A DNA stretch of 62,492 nucleotides from Streptomyces sp. CBMA156 (lineage in GTDB: Bacteria; Actinomycetota; Actinomycetes; Streptomycetales; Streptomycetaceae): positions 1-62,492 of the forward strand of contig NZ_MSJQ01000396.1 of the NCBI RefSeq assembly GCF_014596515.1. The letters run 5' to 3'. The notes beneath the pieces were generated by a model, which saw only the letters and a program-made list of their open reading frames with translations, was not told where the DNA came from and ran no database searches. Positions 33,993-42,867 of this stretch are shown here, piece after piece. The position numbers were made by a program, and so were the translations under genes. Numbering within the stretch: position 1 is the stretch's first letter; each line of letters starts with the position of its first letter.

Positions 33993-34603
33993 TGCAGCAG
34001 ATCAGCGGCACCGTCGCGGTGGTGGAGAGCGGCCGGTTCGTCCGGCGGCCCCCGCTGCGCCCGGTCACCCTCGACCTGCCCGGCGGCCGCCGCGGCACCG
34101 CCTACACCGTCGGCCACCCGGAGCCGGTCACCCTGCGCCGCACCCTGCGGCCCGCCGGCGCCGCGGCCAACCTGATGGTGGTCAAGGCCGGCACGGCCGC
34201 CTACCTGGACGTGCTGCGCGAGGACCTCGACGACGGCCGGCTCACCAACGAGAGCGCCGCCGCCGACCTCGACCACCCCTCCCTGCGCCGCACCCTGCGC
34301 GCCGCCGCCCGCGCCCCCCGCTTCCGCGGCCCCGGCACCCTCCCGCCGTTCTTCGCCACCGCCACCGGCACCCGCGACGGCCGCCCTGCGGTGGTCCTCG
34401 CCCACCTCGGTGGGGCGGACGCGCTGCTGGCCGACATGGCGGAGGCGACGGGCGTCCCGGCGGGACTGGGCCTGGCGCAGCTGCTGGACGGCACGGTGGG
34501 GCCGGCGGGGGTGCACCCGCCGGAGGCGGTGATCGACGGGGAGCGGTTCTTCCGGGAGCTGGCGCGGGAGTGCCCGGGGGTGGAGGCGGTGGAGGAGCTG
34601 TAG
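33992..34603 (+). pseudogene. Saccharopine dehydrogenase-like protein, C-terminal half
   Basis: 203 codons from an ATG overlapping the integrase stop. The sequence (QISGTVAVVESGRFVRRPPL, GHPEPVTLRRTLRPAGAAAN, ARAPRFRGPGTLPPFFATAT, AEATGVPAGLGLAQLLDGTV) matches the second half of the saccharopine dehydrogenase NAD-binding family, which is usually about 380-400 aa. The Rossmann half with its GxGxxG is absent here. The start of homology at the integrase end suggests that the element inserted into this gene. It has strongly biased, host-like codon use. Confidence 0.65.
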
Positions 34604-34622
34604 ACGCGTCGGTGCGGGGGTG

Positions 34623-35546
34623 TCAGCCGCTCTGCGGGGCGCTCGCCGTCCACGGGCGCAGCTTGTCCGGGTTGCGGACCGCCCAGATGCGGGTGATCCG
34701 GCCGTCCGCCAGGGCGAACGCCGCCACCGTCGCGGTGACGCCGGTGTGCTGGGCGACCAGGCCGGGGCCGCCGTTGACGGACCGTTCGAGGAGCGCCAGC
34801 CCGGGGGCCTTCTCGGCGAAGTGGACCAGGTACCGGGCGATCGGCTCGCCGCCCACCACCGGGCGCAGGGCCGCGCCCGCCACGCCGCCGCCGTCGGTGG
34901 TCATCGTGGCGTCGGGGGCGAGCAGGCCGACCAGGGCCGCGATGTCCCTGGCCTCCCAGGCCTCCTTGAAGTGCCGCACCAGAGTGACCTGTTCGCCCGC
35001 CGGCGTCGTCGGGGCCGGCGCGGCGCCGATCCGGCGGCGAGCCGAGGTGGCCAGCTGGCGGCAGGCCGCCGGGGTGCGGCCGACGATCGCGGCGACCTCG
35101 GGGAAGGGATAGCGGAAGACGTCGTGGAGGACGAATGCCACCCGCTCGGCCGGGGTCATTGCCTCCAGGACCACCAGGAAGGCCATGCTCACCGACTCGT
35201 CCAGGGTGACCCAGTCCGCGGGATCGGCCGGTCCGCCGCCGGCCGAGCCGCCGATCCACTCGGCGCGGTCGGGCAGCGGCTCGGGGATCCACTCGCCGAC
35301 GTAGCGCTCCCGCCTGGCCCGTGCCGAGCCGAGCAGGTCCAGACAGACCCGGGTGGCCACCGTGGTCAGCCAGGCGCCCGGCGAGGCCACGGCCTCCCGC
35401 TGCCGCCGCGACATCGCGTACCAGCGGGCGTACGCCTCCTGCACCGCGTCCTCGGCCTCGGCCAGCGAACCGAGCAGCCGGTACGCGAGGTTGATCAGCT
35501 GCCGCCGCTCGCCGACGATCACGCTCAGGTCCGGTTCGGTGCCCAT
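34623..35546 (-). CDS. ECF sigma factor with SnoaL-like C-terminus (SigJ/ECF41 type)
   Basis: 307 aa from ATG 35546 (AGGGAG upstream); longer starts up to 35642 are unlikely. Sigma2: RRQLINLAYRLLGSLAEAEDAVQEAYARW; sigma4: TPAERVAFVLHDVFRYPFPE with VAAIVGRTPAACRQLATSAR. The C-terminal 110 residues are a SnoaL-like domain (FKEAWEARDIAALVGLLAPD, MTTDGGG), which in ECF41 sigma factors regulates activity in place of an anti-sigma factor. A divergent membrane-protein gene at 35722 is a typical target. Confidence 0.9.
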   Translation of the reverse strand: MGTEPDLSVIVGERRQLINLAYRLLGSLAEAEDAVQEAYARWYAMSRRQREAVASPGAWLTTVATRVCLDLLGSARARRERYVGEWIPEPLPDRAEWIGGSAGGGPADPADWVTLDESVSMAFLVVLEAMTPAERVAFVLHDVFRYPFPEVAAIVGRTPAACRQLATSARRRIGAAPAPTTPAGEQVTLVRHFKEAWEARDIAALVGLLAPDATMTTDGGGVAGAALRPVVGGEPIARYLVHFAEKAPGLALLERSVNGGPGLVAQHTGVTATVAAFALADGRITRIWAVRNPDKLRPWTASAPQSG

Positions 35547-35721
35547 GGTCGGTGCTGCTCCCTGGTTCTGCTCGTCCGTCGCCACTCCGGCCGCCCGGCC
35601 CGCCGGTGTGTGACATCGGCTCGGTACGGAACCCCGCCTCACACTTCGCGGGCCTGCGTCGTCGGATCAGCGGGACACTACCGACCGACCGCCGCGAGGC
35701 AGAAGAGGGGGACGGCACACC

Positions 35722-36165
35722 ATGGCCATCCAGAACACGGCAGGGGCAGCGCCGGAGGCGTCGTCGAAGGCGGTGGTGGAGCAGCGCACCCGTGGTTACC
35801 TGCGGGTCTGCGTCGCGCTCCAGACCGCGGCGGTCTTCTTCCAGGCGGTCACGGCCGGCCTGCTGCTCTCCACCTCCTACGGCGAGACGCTGCACAGCGT
35901 CGGCGCCCGGGTGATGTACGGCGCCGCGATGCTGTACCTGCTCGCCGCCGTCCTGGCCTGGCGGCCTGGCGGCGGATCGCCCCGCCCGATCCTGTACGCC
36001 TCCGGCTTCCTGGTGCTCGCGTCGGCGCAGGTCGTCCTGGGCGTCGCGCACGTCCCGTCGGTCCACGTCCCGCTGGGCGTGCTCATCTTCGGCCTCAGCC
36101 TGGCCGTGCTGGCGCGGATGCCGGCCGCCCGCACCGATCAGCGGACGGCCGGACCCCGGGGCTGA
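35722..36165 (+). CDS. Small integral membrane protein
   Basis: 147 aa, ATG 35722. Four hydrophobic segments are evident: VCVALQTAAVFFQAVTAGLL, RVMYGAAMLYLLAAVLAW, ILYASGFLVLASAQVVLGVA and PLGVLIFGLSLAVLA. The tails are short and charged. No family with known function is recognised. It is divergently arranged with the ECF sigma factor, which may control it. Confidence 0.75.
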   Translation: MAIQNTAGAAPEASSKAVVEQRTRGYLRVCVALQTAAVFFQAVTAGLLLSTSYGETLHSVGARVMYGAAMLYLLAAVLAWRPGGGSPRPILYASGFLVLASAQVVLGVAHVPSVHVPLGVLIFGLSLAVLARMPAARTDQRTAGPRG

Positions 36166-36245
36166 GGGATCCGCGGGGCCGGCGGGCCCACCGGTCGCGA
36201 ACCGTCGAGGATCCGGTCGGTGGCCGGCGGACGCCGGCACCGTGA

Positions 36246-37190
36246 TCATCCGGCGGATCGGCGCCCGACGGGTGAGGGCGCGGCGGTGGAGTCGTGCAGC
36301 CGGCCGTGCCGCACGTCCTCGCCCCTGCCGAGTGCCCGCATCACCGCACGCAGCTGCACGAGGGGTTCCGGGCCGCAGATCCGCAGCACCACCGTCTGCG
36401 CGCCCGCCTCCCCGAGCGCATGGAGCGCCGCCACGGCCGCGGCCGCCGTTCCGCCGGCCGCGAACGTCGCGGACTCGTCGCGCCCCAGCCACTGCGCGTG
36501 CCCGGCGACGGCGTCCCGCAGGGCCGGGGCCGCGGCGTCCCCCACGCCCAGGAACGTGAAGACGGTGATCGTGTGGTCCACGCCCGCGCCACCGCGCTCC
36601 GCGGCGGCGCGGACCGCACGCAGGTCCTCCGGTCCGTGGCCCTCGGCCACGAGCGTGCCCTGCGCGGCCCGGCCGGCCAGCTCCAGGGACTTGGGCGAGA
36701 CGACCCCCGCGATCACCGGAGGAACCGCGTCCTCGGCCGGCGGGTGGACCAACTCCACCCCGTCGATTCTCAGTTCACGCCCGTCCATGGTGACGCGTTC
36801 GCCGCGCAGCAGACCGCGCACCGCGGTGAGGGCCTCCTCCAGCAACGACAGCGGCGACCGCGGGGCCACACCGGCCTGACGCATCCACTCCCGCACACCG
36901 TGGCCGATCCCGGCCACCAGCCGGCCGGGGAAGACCCTGGCCAGGGTGGCCACCTCCATCGCCAGCAGCGCGGGACTACGCAGGGGCGCGGGTGCGATCC
37001 CGAGGCCGACGCGCATCCGCCCAGTCGCCGCGAGGGCCACCGCGGCAGCCGAGATCCCACCGTTCCATCCCAGGTCCTCGACGACCCACAGGTCGTCCGC
37101 CCCCAGGGCCTCGGCCTCCCGCGCGAAGGCGGGCAGCCCGGCCGGGTCCCAGGAGCGGTCGAACATCACACCAACACGAAAGGCCGTCAT
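36246..37190 (-). CDS. LLM-class flavin/F420-dependent oxidoreductase
   Basis: 314 aa, ATG 37190. Luciferase-like barrel: VGVMFDRSWDPAGLPAFARE, GADDLWVVEDLGWNGGISAA, MRVGLGIAPAPLRSPALLAM and FPGRLVAGIGHGVREWMRQ. The last pattern is typical of F420-dependent members. The substrate is unknown. It ends shortly before the ECF-regulated membrane gene, on the opposite strand. Confidence 0.82.
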   Translation of the reverse strand: MTAFRVGVMFDRSWDPAGLPAFAREAEALGADDLWVVEDLGWNGGISAAAVALAATGRMRVGLGIAPAPLRSPALLAMEVATLARVFPGRLVAGIGHGVREWMRQAGVAPRSPLSLLEEALTAVRGLLRGERVTMDGRELRIDGVELVHPPAEDAVPPVIAGVVSPKSLELAGRAAQGTLVAEGHGPEDLRAVRAAAERGGAGVDHTITVFTFLGVGDAAAPALRDAVAGHAQWLGRDESATFAAGGTAAAAVAALHALGEAGAQTVVLRICGPEPLVQLRAVMRALGRGEDVRHGRLHDSTAAPSPVGRRSAG

Positions 37191-37227
37191 GACCGGTCAA
37201 GGTACCTTGATCACGGATCGCCGGTCG

Positions 37228-37278
37228 CCCCGCCCCGCCCCGCCCCGCCTCGGCCCGAGTCCGAGTCCGAGTCCGATT
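37228..37278. repeat. Short tandem repeats (CCCCG and CCGAGT)
   Basis: About four copies of a 5-bp CCCCG unit are followed, after a short spacer, by three copies of CCGAGT (37255-37272) and a variant CCGATT. The stretch lies upstream of the LLM gene. Probably replication slippage; no function is indicated. Confidence 0.7.
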
Positions 37279-37298
37279 CCGACGCGGCTGAACCCGAA

Positions 37299-37338
37299 GG
37301 TGCCGGCCGCCCGCCTCGAAGGGCGCACGGCCGGCACC
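37299..37338 (-). terminator. Hairpin terminator after the GH27 gene
   Basis: GGTGCCGGCCG at 37299-37309 pairs perfectly with 37328-37338, with a partly pairable 18-base loop. It lies 17 bases beyond the leftward alpha-galactosidase stop, as expected for its terminator. Confidence 0.6.
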
Positions 37339-37355
37339 CGGGAACGGGAGGCCGC

Positions 37356-39407
37356 TCAGGACCCGAGCGCCCAGCTCTGGCCGGCGGCCGGGCGGGTGGT
37401 GACGGGGGCCCCGGCGGTGCCGGGGCCGGCGTCGAGGACGAGGCCGGTGGCGATGTTGGTCACGGTGACGGAGCCGGCCGGGTCCTGGGTCAGCTTCCAC
37501 TCCTGCCAGGGGTTTCCGGGCGCGAGGTCGAGCAGGTAGGCGCTGTCACCGGCGGAGGCTCCGGCGGAGAGCACGGTGTGCCGATGGGTGGGGGTGTCGC
37601 AGTCGTCGCTGATCCGGACGGTGCCGTCCGGGTTGCCGGTGAACGTCCACTGCTGCGCCGGGTCGCCGCCGCGTCGCGGCTCCAGGTCGGTGATCGAGCC
37701 GAGCGGCGCGGTGCAGGAGCCGAGCAGCGAGAGGGCGAGGCCGCCGCTGGTCAGCGCGTGGTACGCGCCGTCGTCGACCACGCCCGACGGCCCGCCCGTC
37801 GACGTCGGGGTGAGCCGGTAGAGGGCCGCGCCGTGCGGCGGGAGGGTGGCGCCGAGCGGGCCGGTGACGGTCGAACTCGCGCCCGTCCACAGCTCCTTGG
37901 CCCGGTAGCCGGAGCCGCCGAGGCCCAGCTCGGTGAGACTGGTGGCGACCGTGCGCCCGGCCGAGGGGTCCTGGTTGACCAGCAGCACGGCCGTGTCGCC
38001 GTTGGCGAGCTGCCGCTTCAGCACCACCGGGGCGTGCCCGTCGGCCGGCTTGGCGCCGACCAGGGTGGCGGGCTTGGCCAGGCCGTCCTGGTCGACGGCG
38101 ATCACCTCGCGGTTCTTCAGGATCGCCAGGCTCGCCTCGTCGATCCCGGTGGACCAGGTGTGGCCGTCCTCGCTGCGCCGGGACTGCGCGGCGGTGCGCA
38201 GGTCGGCGCTGGAGATCAGCGGCGCCGCGAGCATGGCGAGGACCGAGGTCTCGGTGCGGGACTCGTCGTCGGTGAAGGGCTTGTGGCAGGGGCAGGTGTC
38301 GGTGGTGCCCCACAGGCCGTAGACGTCGTGCCAGCCGGTGAACATCAGGTCGAGGTCGTTCCAGCTGCCCGGGCGGACGTTGCCCGGGTACGCCAGCGCG
38401 GTCGGCAACTGCCCGTTCCAGAGCACCGCGTCGAGATCGCTGCTCCGGTCGCCGCCGATCCGGCAGAGGTTGGCGACCTGGCCGCACCAGATTCCGGTGG
38501 GCGCGTAGCCGGGGGCGTGGAAGGGGGCCGTCCCGGCGGCCTGGACCACCGGGTCGGTGCGGGCCGGGTCGTCGGCCGCGAGCAGGGGCGGGACACCGGT
38601 GTGGACGGGCTGGGCGGAGACGCTGAGGGTGACATTGGGCCTGCCCTGGGCGGCGGAGGCGGCGTCCAGCGCGTGCTGGAAGGTCTGCACCCGGGCGTAG
38701 ATCGAGCGGGTCAGCTCCTTGCCCTCGCCCTGCGTCCCGTAGTCGTGGCCGTCCGGGCCGGTGATCTTCGGACCGTACGGGCAGTCGTCGTACTTGACGA
38801 AGTCGACGCCCCAGGAGACGAAGTCGGCCGCGTCGGTGCCCTCGTGGCCGAGGCTGCCGGGGTGCATCTGGCAGGTGAGGTAGGTGTCGGTGGCGTAGAG
38901 GCCGAACTTCATGCCCTTGCCGTGGGCGTAGCGGGCGAGGTACTCGATGCCGTTGACGGTGTGCCCGTCGACGGTCTGCGCGGGGAAGTGGTCGGGGCGC
39001 GGGATCAGGTGGCCGGACGTGGGGTCGTTGCCGGCTCCGTCGGTGCCGCTGACCGGGTTCCCGGCGGCGTCGTACAGCTGCATGCCGCCGTCGGCGTTGC
39101 GGACCAGGTCGGTGGTCTGGCCGTCGCGGTGCCACTGCGACCAGCCGTCGTCGATGGTGACGGTGTCGTAGCCGGCCGCCACCAGGCCGTTGGCGGCCAT
39201 GAAGTCGATGGTCTGGACGACCTGTTCCTGGGTGACCTCGGTGCCGAGGGAGTTCCAGGAGTTCCAACCCATGGGCGGGGTCAGGGCGTTGCCGTTGCCG
39301 AGCGCGGCGGCCGGGGCGGCGGTGCCGAGGCCGACGGCTCCGAGGCCGGCGGTGGCGAGGGCGAGGGACAGCAGGGTTGCCGCGAGACGGCGGCGGGTTC
39401 GGCGCAT
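37356..39407 (-). CDS. Secreted GH27 alpha-galactosidase with ricin-type CBM
   Basis: 683 aa, ATG 39407 after a strong AGGAGG. N-terminal signal peptide (RRTRRRLAATLLSLALATAG, ending near AAPAAA). The GH27 catalytic domain starts with LTPPMGWNSWNSLGTEVTQE; YDTVTIDDGWSQW, MKFGLYATDT, GVDFVKYDDCPYG (nucleophile Asp) and RIGGDRSSDLDAVLW (acid/base region) follow. A beta-sandwich and a C-terminal ricin-type carbohydrate-binding domain (AQQWTFTGNPDGTVRI, LVLDAGPGTAG) complete it. It cleaves alpha-galactosides or beta-L-arabinopyranosides outside the cell. 110 bases downstream of the next glycosidase gene, so probably one operon. Confidence 0.9.
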   Translation of the reverse strand: MRRTRRRLAATLLSLALATAGLGAVGLGTAAPAAALGNGNALTPPMGWNSWNSLGTEVTQEQVVQTIDFMAANGLVAAGYDTVTIDDGWSQWHRDGQTTDLVRNADGGMQLYDAAGNPVSGTDGAGNDPTSGHLIPRPDHFPAQTVDGHTVNGIEYLARYAHGKGMKFGLYATDTYLTCQMHPGSLGHEGTDAADFVSWGVDFVKYDDCPYGPKITGPDGHDYGTQGEGKELTRSIYARVQTFQHALDAASAAQGRPNVTLSVSAQPVHTGVPPLLAADDPARTDPVVQAAGTAPFHAPGYAPTGIWCGQVANLCRIGGDRSSDLDAVLWNGQLPTALAYPGNVRPGSWNDLDLMFTGWHDVYGLWGTTDTCPCHKPFTDDESRTETSVLAMLAAPLISSADLRTAAQSRRSEDGHTWSTGIDEASLAILKNREVIAVDQDGLAKPATLVGAKPADGHAPVVLKRQLANGDTAVLLVNQDPSAGRTVATSLTELGLGGSGYRAKELWTGASSTVTGPLGATLPPHGAALYRLTPTSTGGPSGVVDDGAYHALTSGGLALSLLGSCTAPLGSITDLEPRRGGDPAQQWTFTGNPDGTVRISDDCDTPTHRHTVLSAGASAGDSAYLLDLAPGNPWQEWKLTQDPAGSVTVTNIATGLVLDAGPGTAGAPVTTRPAAGQSWALGS

Positions 39408-39517
39408 GTGCGCCCTCCTGAGGGGGTGGGGTATCGAAATTGATGGACCGTCAGGAAGCGGAGGGGGTGCGGCCGGCCGGGTGGGGCCGGCCGGCCGCGG
39501 GTGGTGCGGTGTGGGGG

Positions 39518-41884
39518 TCAGTCGGTGACGGCCGCGGTCGCGGAGCGTCCGGGGGCCAGGGTCACGGTGGTGGAGGTGTAGGTCACGCCGTCGACGGTCG
39601 TGGTGCGGGCCTCCCGCGGCTCGCCGTCGACGGTGACGCGGGCGTGCCGCCCGGGGATGCGGGCCTCCCAGGTGAGCGGCTCGGCGCCGGTGTTGGTGAC
39701 GGTGCTGCGCCGGGCACCGTCGTGGCGGACGGTCACCGTGCCGCCGCCCACCGGGATGCCCGCGACCTGGAGCCAGCCCATCGAGGCGGGCAGCTGCGGG
39801 GTGGTGGCGAGGGCGTGGCCGGCGGCGTCCGGGGTGACGCCGAGCAGGCCCTGGACGGTCTGGGAGAGCAGGGTGAACGGGACCTCGGGGTAGTCGCCGT
39901 TCAGCATCGCGCCGCTGGCGTGCTGCTCGCCGGTGCTCCGGTGGATCTGCCGCATCCACTTCCAGGCGGTGGTGCCGTCGTGGTTCGCGAAGAACGCGTC
40001 GGGCAGGTAGGTGTAGGCCTCCAGGTTGGCCGAGCGCTCCGGGCCCGAGTCGGCGGCGTCGATGGCGGCGAGGAAGGCGTCCCGGCGCGGGCCGGGGTCG
40101 AGCAGCTGCTTGACGGGCATCAGCACGCTCGCCTCGTAGCCCCAGCCGGTGACCGGCTTGCCGGTGGTGTCGTAGCCGTGCACGACCTCGCCGGGCTGTG
40201 AACCGTCCACGCTCCAGGTGGAGTTGACGTAGCCGCGCAGGTCCTCGGCGGCCTTCCGGTAGCCGGTGGCGGAGGCGGCGTCGCCCCGGGCGTCGGCCAG
40301 CGTCGCGGCGGAGAGGTAGGCCTGGTACTGGGCGCCGATCGCGTCGCCGGCCTCGGCGTAGGTGCGGGTGGCGTTCTCGGCGTAGCTGGCGGTGCCGGCG
40401 AAGATGCTGCGGCTGGTGGCCTGCGGGATCGGCAGCCCGCGGTTGTCGACCGGGCCGGGGTGGGCGGCGATGAACGGGCCGAGGGTGTTGCGGACGTACC
40501 GGCCGAGCCCCGGGTCGTCGGCGTAGTCGCGGTCGCCGGTCCAGCGGAAGGCCTCGCCGGCCTGCTGGACGAGCTCGAACGGCGCGGGCAGCTCGCGGAC
40601 GAAGCGCTCGGGGCTCCGGTAGTCGATGGCGGCGTAGCTGCGGGCGTCGAAGTCGAGCGCCCAGACCGGGTAGAGCTTGTTGACCTCGGTGGCGGAGCCG
40701 GCGAAGCCGCGCAGCATGGTCTTGTTCTCGGCGTCCAGGCCGAGCAGGTGGGCGCCGACCAGCTGGTGGGCGAAGTCGCGACTGTAGAAGGCGGAGCGGA
40801 ACGGGTAGCCGGCCCAGTAGGTGGCGTCGTACGTGGTGGTGCCGGTGCCGCCGGGGTGGTTCTCGTCCTGGTCGAGCACGCCGGTGGTGCCGGCCTGCTG
40901 CACCCAGCTGTTGGCCTTGGTCTTGGCCCAGTCGAAGAGCGCGACGACCTCGGGGTCGGAGGAGCTGATGGCCGGGTCGTTCGGGGCGGACGGCGCGACG
41001 GCGGCGTCGTCCACGTTGATCCAGCCGGCGGGGGAGGAGTCGACGGTGAGGGTCAGCCGGTCGCCGGGGGAGACCGGCACCCGGGGGAGGGAGTACTTGG
41101 CGTAGACGGTCTGCTCGGGCAGCGGGAGGGAGCGCACCACGGTGCCGTTGACGCTGACCGAGAGGCTGCCGCCCGCGCCGCCCGTCGCGATCCAGGCGGA
41201 CAGGTCGTAGCTGCCCGCGGTGACGGCGGTGACCTGCTGGCTCACCGCGTACCCGGGCCCGGCGTCGAGGTAGGCGAGGCGGCTGCCGCCGTGCGGGTTG
41301 TTGGTGGCGGTGCCGGTGTGGGCGGTGAAGGTCCAGCCGTCCGAGCCCTGTTCGAAGCCGGGGTCGGCGAGGACCAGCGGCTCGGTGCGGGTGAGCGTCC
41401 ACCGGTGGGCGGGGCGGGCGTCGCAGTGGTGGCGCACCGGCGTGGCGTCGGCGGTCAGACAGGCGCCGGTGCCGCGGGCGGTGAGGGTGTACGTGCCCTG
41501 CGGTGCGCGGGAGACGGTGAAGCGCTCGGCCTCGGGGGAGGCGCCGCAGTCGGCGGTGGCCGGCCGGGGCTCCGGGCCGCCGAGGGTGAGGCAGCGGCCG
41601 GTGGCCGCGTTGACCAGCAGGTAGGCGTCGCCGGTACGGCGCAGCTGCCAGCGCTGGCTGAGCAGCCGTCCGCAGGCCGCGCCGGTCACCGGGATACCGG
41701 GGGCGGGCTGGGCGTACTGCGGGCCGAGGCAGTTGCCGTCCAGGGCGGAGCCCAGGAGGTAGCTGCCGCCGTCGACGAGCGGGGTGCCGGAGGCGGCCGG
41801 GGCCGGTGCGGCGCCGAGGGCCTGGGCGGCGAGCACGGCCAGCAGGGCGACACCGGTCGGTAAGGCGCGGGTGCGGGGCGGCAT
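39518..41884 (-). CDS. Secreted six-hairpin glycosidase-like protein with N-terminal ricin-type and CBM domains
   Basis: 788 aa from ATG 41884, chosen for GGAGGT eight bases upstream. Signal peptide with RTRALPTGVALLAVLAAQAL and AAPAPAA. Then a ricin-type region (ALDGNCLGPQYAQPAP, SQRWQLRRTGDAYLLVN, GRCLTLGG), a jelly-roll CBM-like domain (DPGFEQGSDGWTFTA) and an (alpha/alpha)6 domain (TYDATYWAGYPFRSAFYSRD, GEAFRWTGDRDYADD, GEVVHGYDTTGKPVTGWGYE, NLEAYTYLPDAFFANHDGTT). The exact GH family cannot be stated. It is the first gene of a leftward pair with the GH27 enzyme, behind a LacI-type palindrome. Confidence 0.8.
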   Translation of the reverse strand: MPPRTRALPTGVALLAVLAAQALGAAPAPAASGTPLVDGGSYLLGSALDGNCLGPQYAQPAPGIPVTGAACGRLLSQRWQLRRTGDAYLLVNAATGRCLTLGGPEPRPATADCGASPEAERFTVSRAPQGTYTLTARGTGACLTADATPVRHHCDARPAHRWTLTRTEPLVLADPGFEQGSDGWTFTAHTGTATNNPHGGSRLAYLDAGPGYAVSQQVTAVTAGSYDLSAWIATGGAGGSLSVSVNGTVVRSLPLPEQTVYAKYSLPRVPVSPGDRLTLTVDSSPAGWINVDDAAVAPSAPNDPAISSSDPEVVALFDWAKTKANSWVQQAGTTGVLDQDENHPGGTGTTTYDATYWAGYPFRSAFYSRDFAHQLVGAHLLGLDAENKTMLRGFAGSATEVNKLYPVWALDFDARSYAAIDYRSPERFVRELPAPFELVQQAGEAFRWTGDRDYADDPGLGRYVRNTLGPFIAAHPGPVDNRGLPIPQATSRSIFAGTASYAENATRTYAEAGDAIGAQYQAYLSAATLADARGDAASATGYRKAAEDLRGYVNSTWSVDGSQPGEVVHGYDTTGKPVTGWGYEASVLMPVKQLLDPGPRRDAFLAAIDAADSGPERSANLEAYTYLPDAFFANHDGTTAWKWMRQIHRSTGEQHASGAMLNGDYPEVPFTLLSQTVQGLLGVTPDAAGHALATTPQLPASMGWLQVAGIPVGGGTVTVRHDGARRSTVTNTGAEPLTWEARIPGRHARVTVDGEPREARTTTVDGVTYTSTTVTLAPGRSATAAVTD

Positions 41885-41922
41885 GGCTTGGCTACCTCCG
41901 GTCAGGGGACGGGGCGATGCGG

Positions 41923-41936
41923 TTTGAACGTTCAAA
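41923..41936. promoter_or_regulatory. LacI-family-type operator
   Basis: TTTGAACGTTCAAA is a perfect 14-bp palindrome with the central CG usual for LacI-family operators. It lies 39 bases upstream of the leftward glycosidase start. No LacI-type gene is in the window, so the repressor must be elsewhere. Confidence 0.7.
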
Positions 41937-42051
41937 TCGGATGAGGTTCAGGGTTAAGATGCATCGCATGTGATGGGTGACATTTCACATGGTGGGCGCG
42001 ATCGCGTCAACGGGCCGCACGGTGACGGCTTCCGGGAGGTGATCGGCGGGA

Positions 42052-42098
42052 AAGGTGAAGGCCCCTGCCCGACGGGGGTGGGCAGGGACCTTCACCTT
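42052..42098. terminator. Long hairpin between glycosidase and sulfur loci
   Basis: Left arm 42052-42070, right arm 42080-42098, 18 of 19 pairs, 9-base loop. The arms begin AAGGTGAAGG and end CCTTCACCTT. It is probably the terminator of the leftward rhodanese gene or an insulator upstream of the glycosidases; there is no long U-tract, as usual in actinomycetes. Confidence 0.65.
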
Positions 42099-42193
42099 CT
42101 CGGGGGCGGCCCTGGCCCCGTGACGGTCGGGGCCGGGACCGGGTTCAGTGGCGCACCGGCTCAGTGGGTCGGCGGGTCAGTGGCTCGGTGGGT

Positions 42194-42214
42194 CACTGGC
42201 TCGGCGAGCCAGTG
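42194..42214 (-). terminator. Hairpin directly after the YgaP-like gene
   Basis: CACTGGCTC, loop GGC, GAGCCAGTG: nine perfect pairs, two bases beyond the leftward stop codon. Upstream of it are near-repeats of GTGGGTCGGCGGGTCA type (42160-42195). Confidence 0.55.
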
Positions 42215-42216
42215 CT

Positions 42217-42783
42217 TCAGCGCTTCAGGGTGGCGAGCGTCTCGTCCAGGCCCGGCGCGCCGGGCCGGGGCCGGTTGAACGGGAGCTTGGAGAGCATCGA
42301 GCCCATCGCGCAGGTGTTGGTCAGCGCCGAGAAGGCCAACCCGGCGCCCACGGCCGCGGAGACCCAGCGGGCGCCCGGCAGGGCGAGGTCGACCAGCAGG
42401 CCGGCCAGCACCAGCGAGCCGGCCACCATGCGGACCTGGCGGTCCATCGCCCACGTCCGGCGGGCGCCGGCCACCTGGTCCAGCGGTCGTCCGGCGCTCG
42501 CCCAGGCGTTGGTGCCACCGGTCAGGGTGAGGGTCGGGATGCCGGCCTCGGCGAGCCGGCCGCAGGCGTTGTCGGCGCGCGGCCCGGCGGCGCAGACCAC
42601 GGCGATCTCGTTGTGGCCGGCGGCCTCGCGCAGCGCCGGCAGGGCGCGGTCCAGCTGGTCGAGCGGGACGTTCAGGGCACCGGGGATGTGGCCCGCGGCG
42701 TACTCGCCGGGGGAGCGGACGTCGATGAGGGTGAGCTGTCCGAGGCGGGGCTGGAACTGCTCGACGGTCAGCGGCGTGGTCAT
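42217..42783 (-). CDS. Membrane-bound rhodanese (YgaP-like, rhodanese + DUF2892)
   Basis: 188 aa, ATG 42783. Rhodanese domain, residues 1-110, with the active-site loop CAAGPRADNA (Cys64) and LIDVRSPGEYAAGHIPGALN. The C-terminal DUF2892 part has two membrane segments (MVAGSLVLAGLLVDLALPG, VSAAVGAGLAFSALTN). E. coli YgaP has this layout and transfers sulfane sulfur at the inner membrane. Third gene of a leftward rhodanese-TauE-rhodanese set. Confidence 0.88.
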   Translation of the reverse strand: MTTPLTVEQFQPRLGQLTLIDVRSPGEYAAGHIPGALNVPLDQLDRALPALREAAGHNEIAVVCAAGPRADNACGRLAEAGIPTLTLTGGTNAWASAGRPLDQVAGARRTWAMDRQVRMVAGSLVLAGLLVDLALPGARWVSAAVGAGLAFSALTNTCAMGSMLSKLPFNRPRPGAPGLDETLATLKR

Positions 42784-42867
42784 GGGGATGCGGGTCCTCT
42801 CGGGGAACGGTGGGGGTGTCCGGGTGTCGGGGAGGGGGCTGTGGGGGCGCGGGGCCTGGTGCCGTGA

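Noticed and set aside
34604..36245. Long plus-strand frame across the sigma factor
   Set aside because: The sigma factor on the minus strand has all sigma2 and sigma4 motifs; the other frame is a shadow.
37228..37278. Short repeats considered as a CRISPR or iteron array
   Set aside because: Units are 5-6 bp without spacers; simple tandem slippage.
36294..39443. 1049-codon plus-strand open frame opposite the LLM and GH27 genes
   Set aside because: Gly/Val/Arg-rich shadow with no domain; both minus-strand genes have full family motifs.
39440..41863. Long plus-strand open frames opposite the six-hairpin glycosidase
   Set aside because: Repetitive Gly/Ala/Val composition typical of antisense to GC-rich genes.
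42150..42216. GTGGGTC-type near repeats considered as an origin or att site
   Set aside because: Short, irregular and next to a terminator; no partner copy elsewhere in the window.
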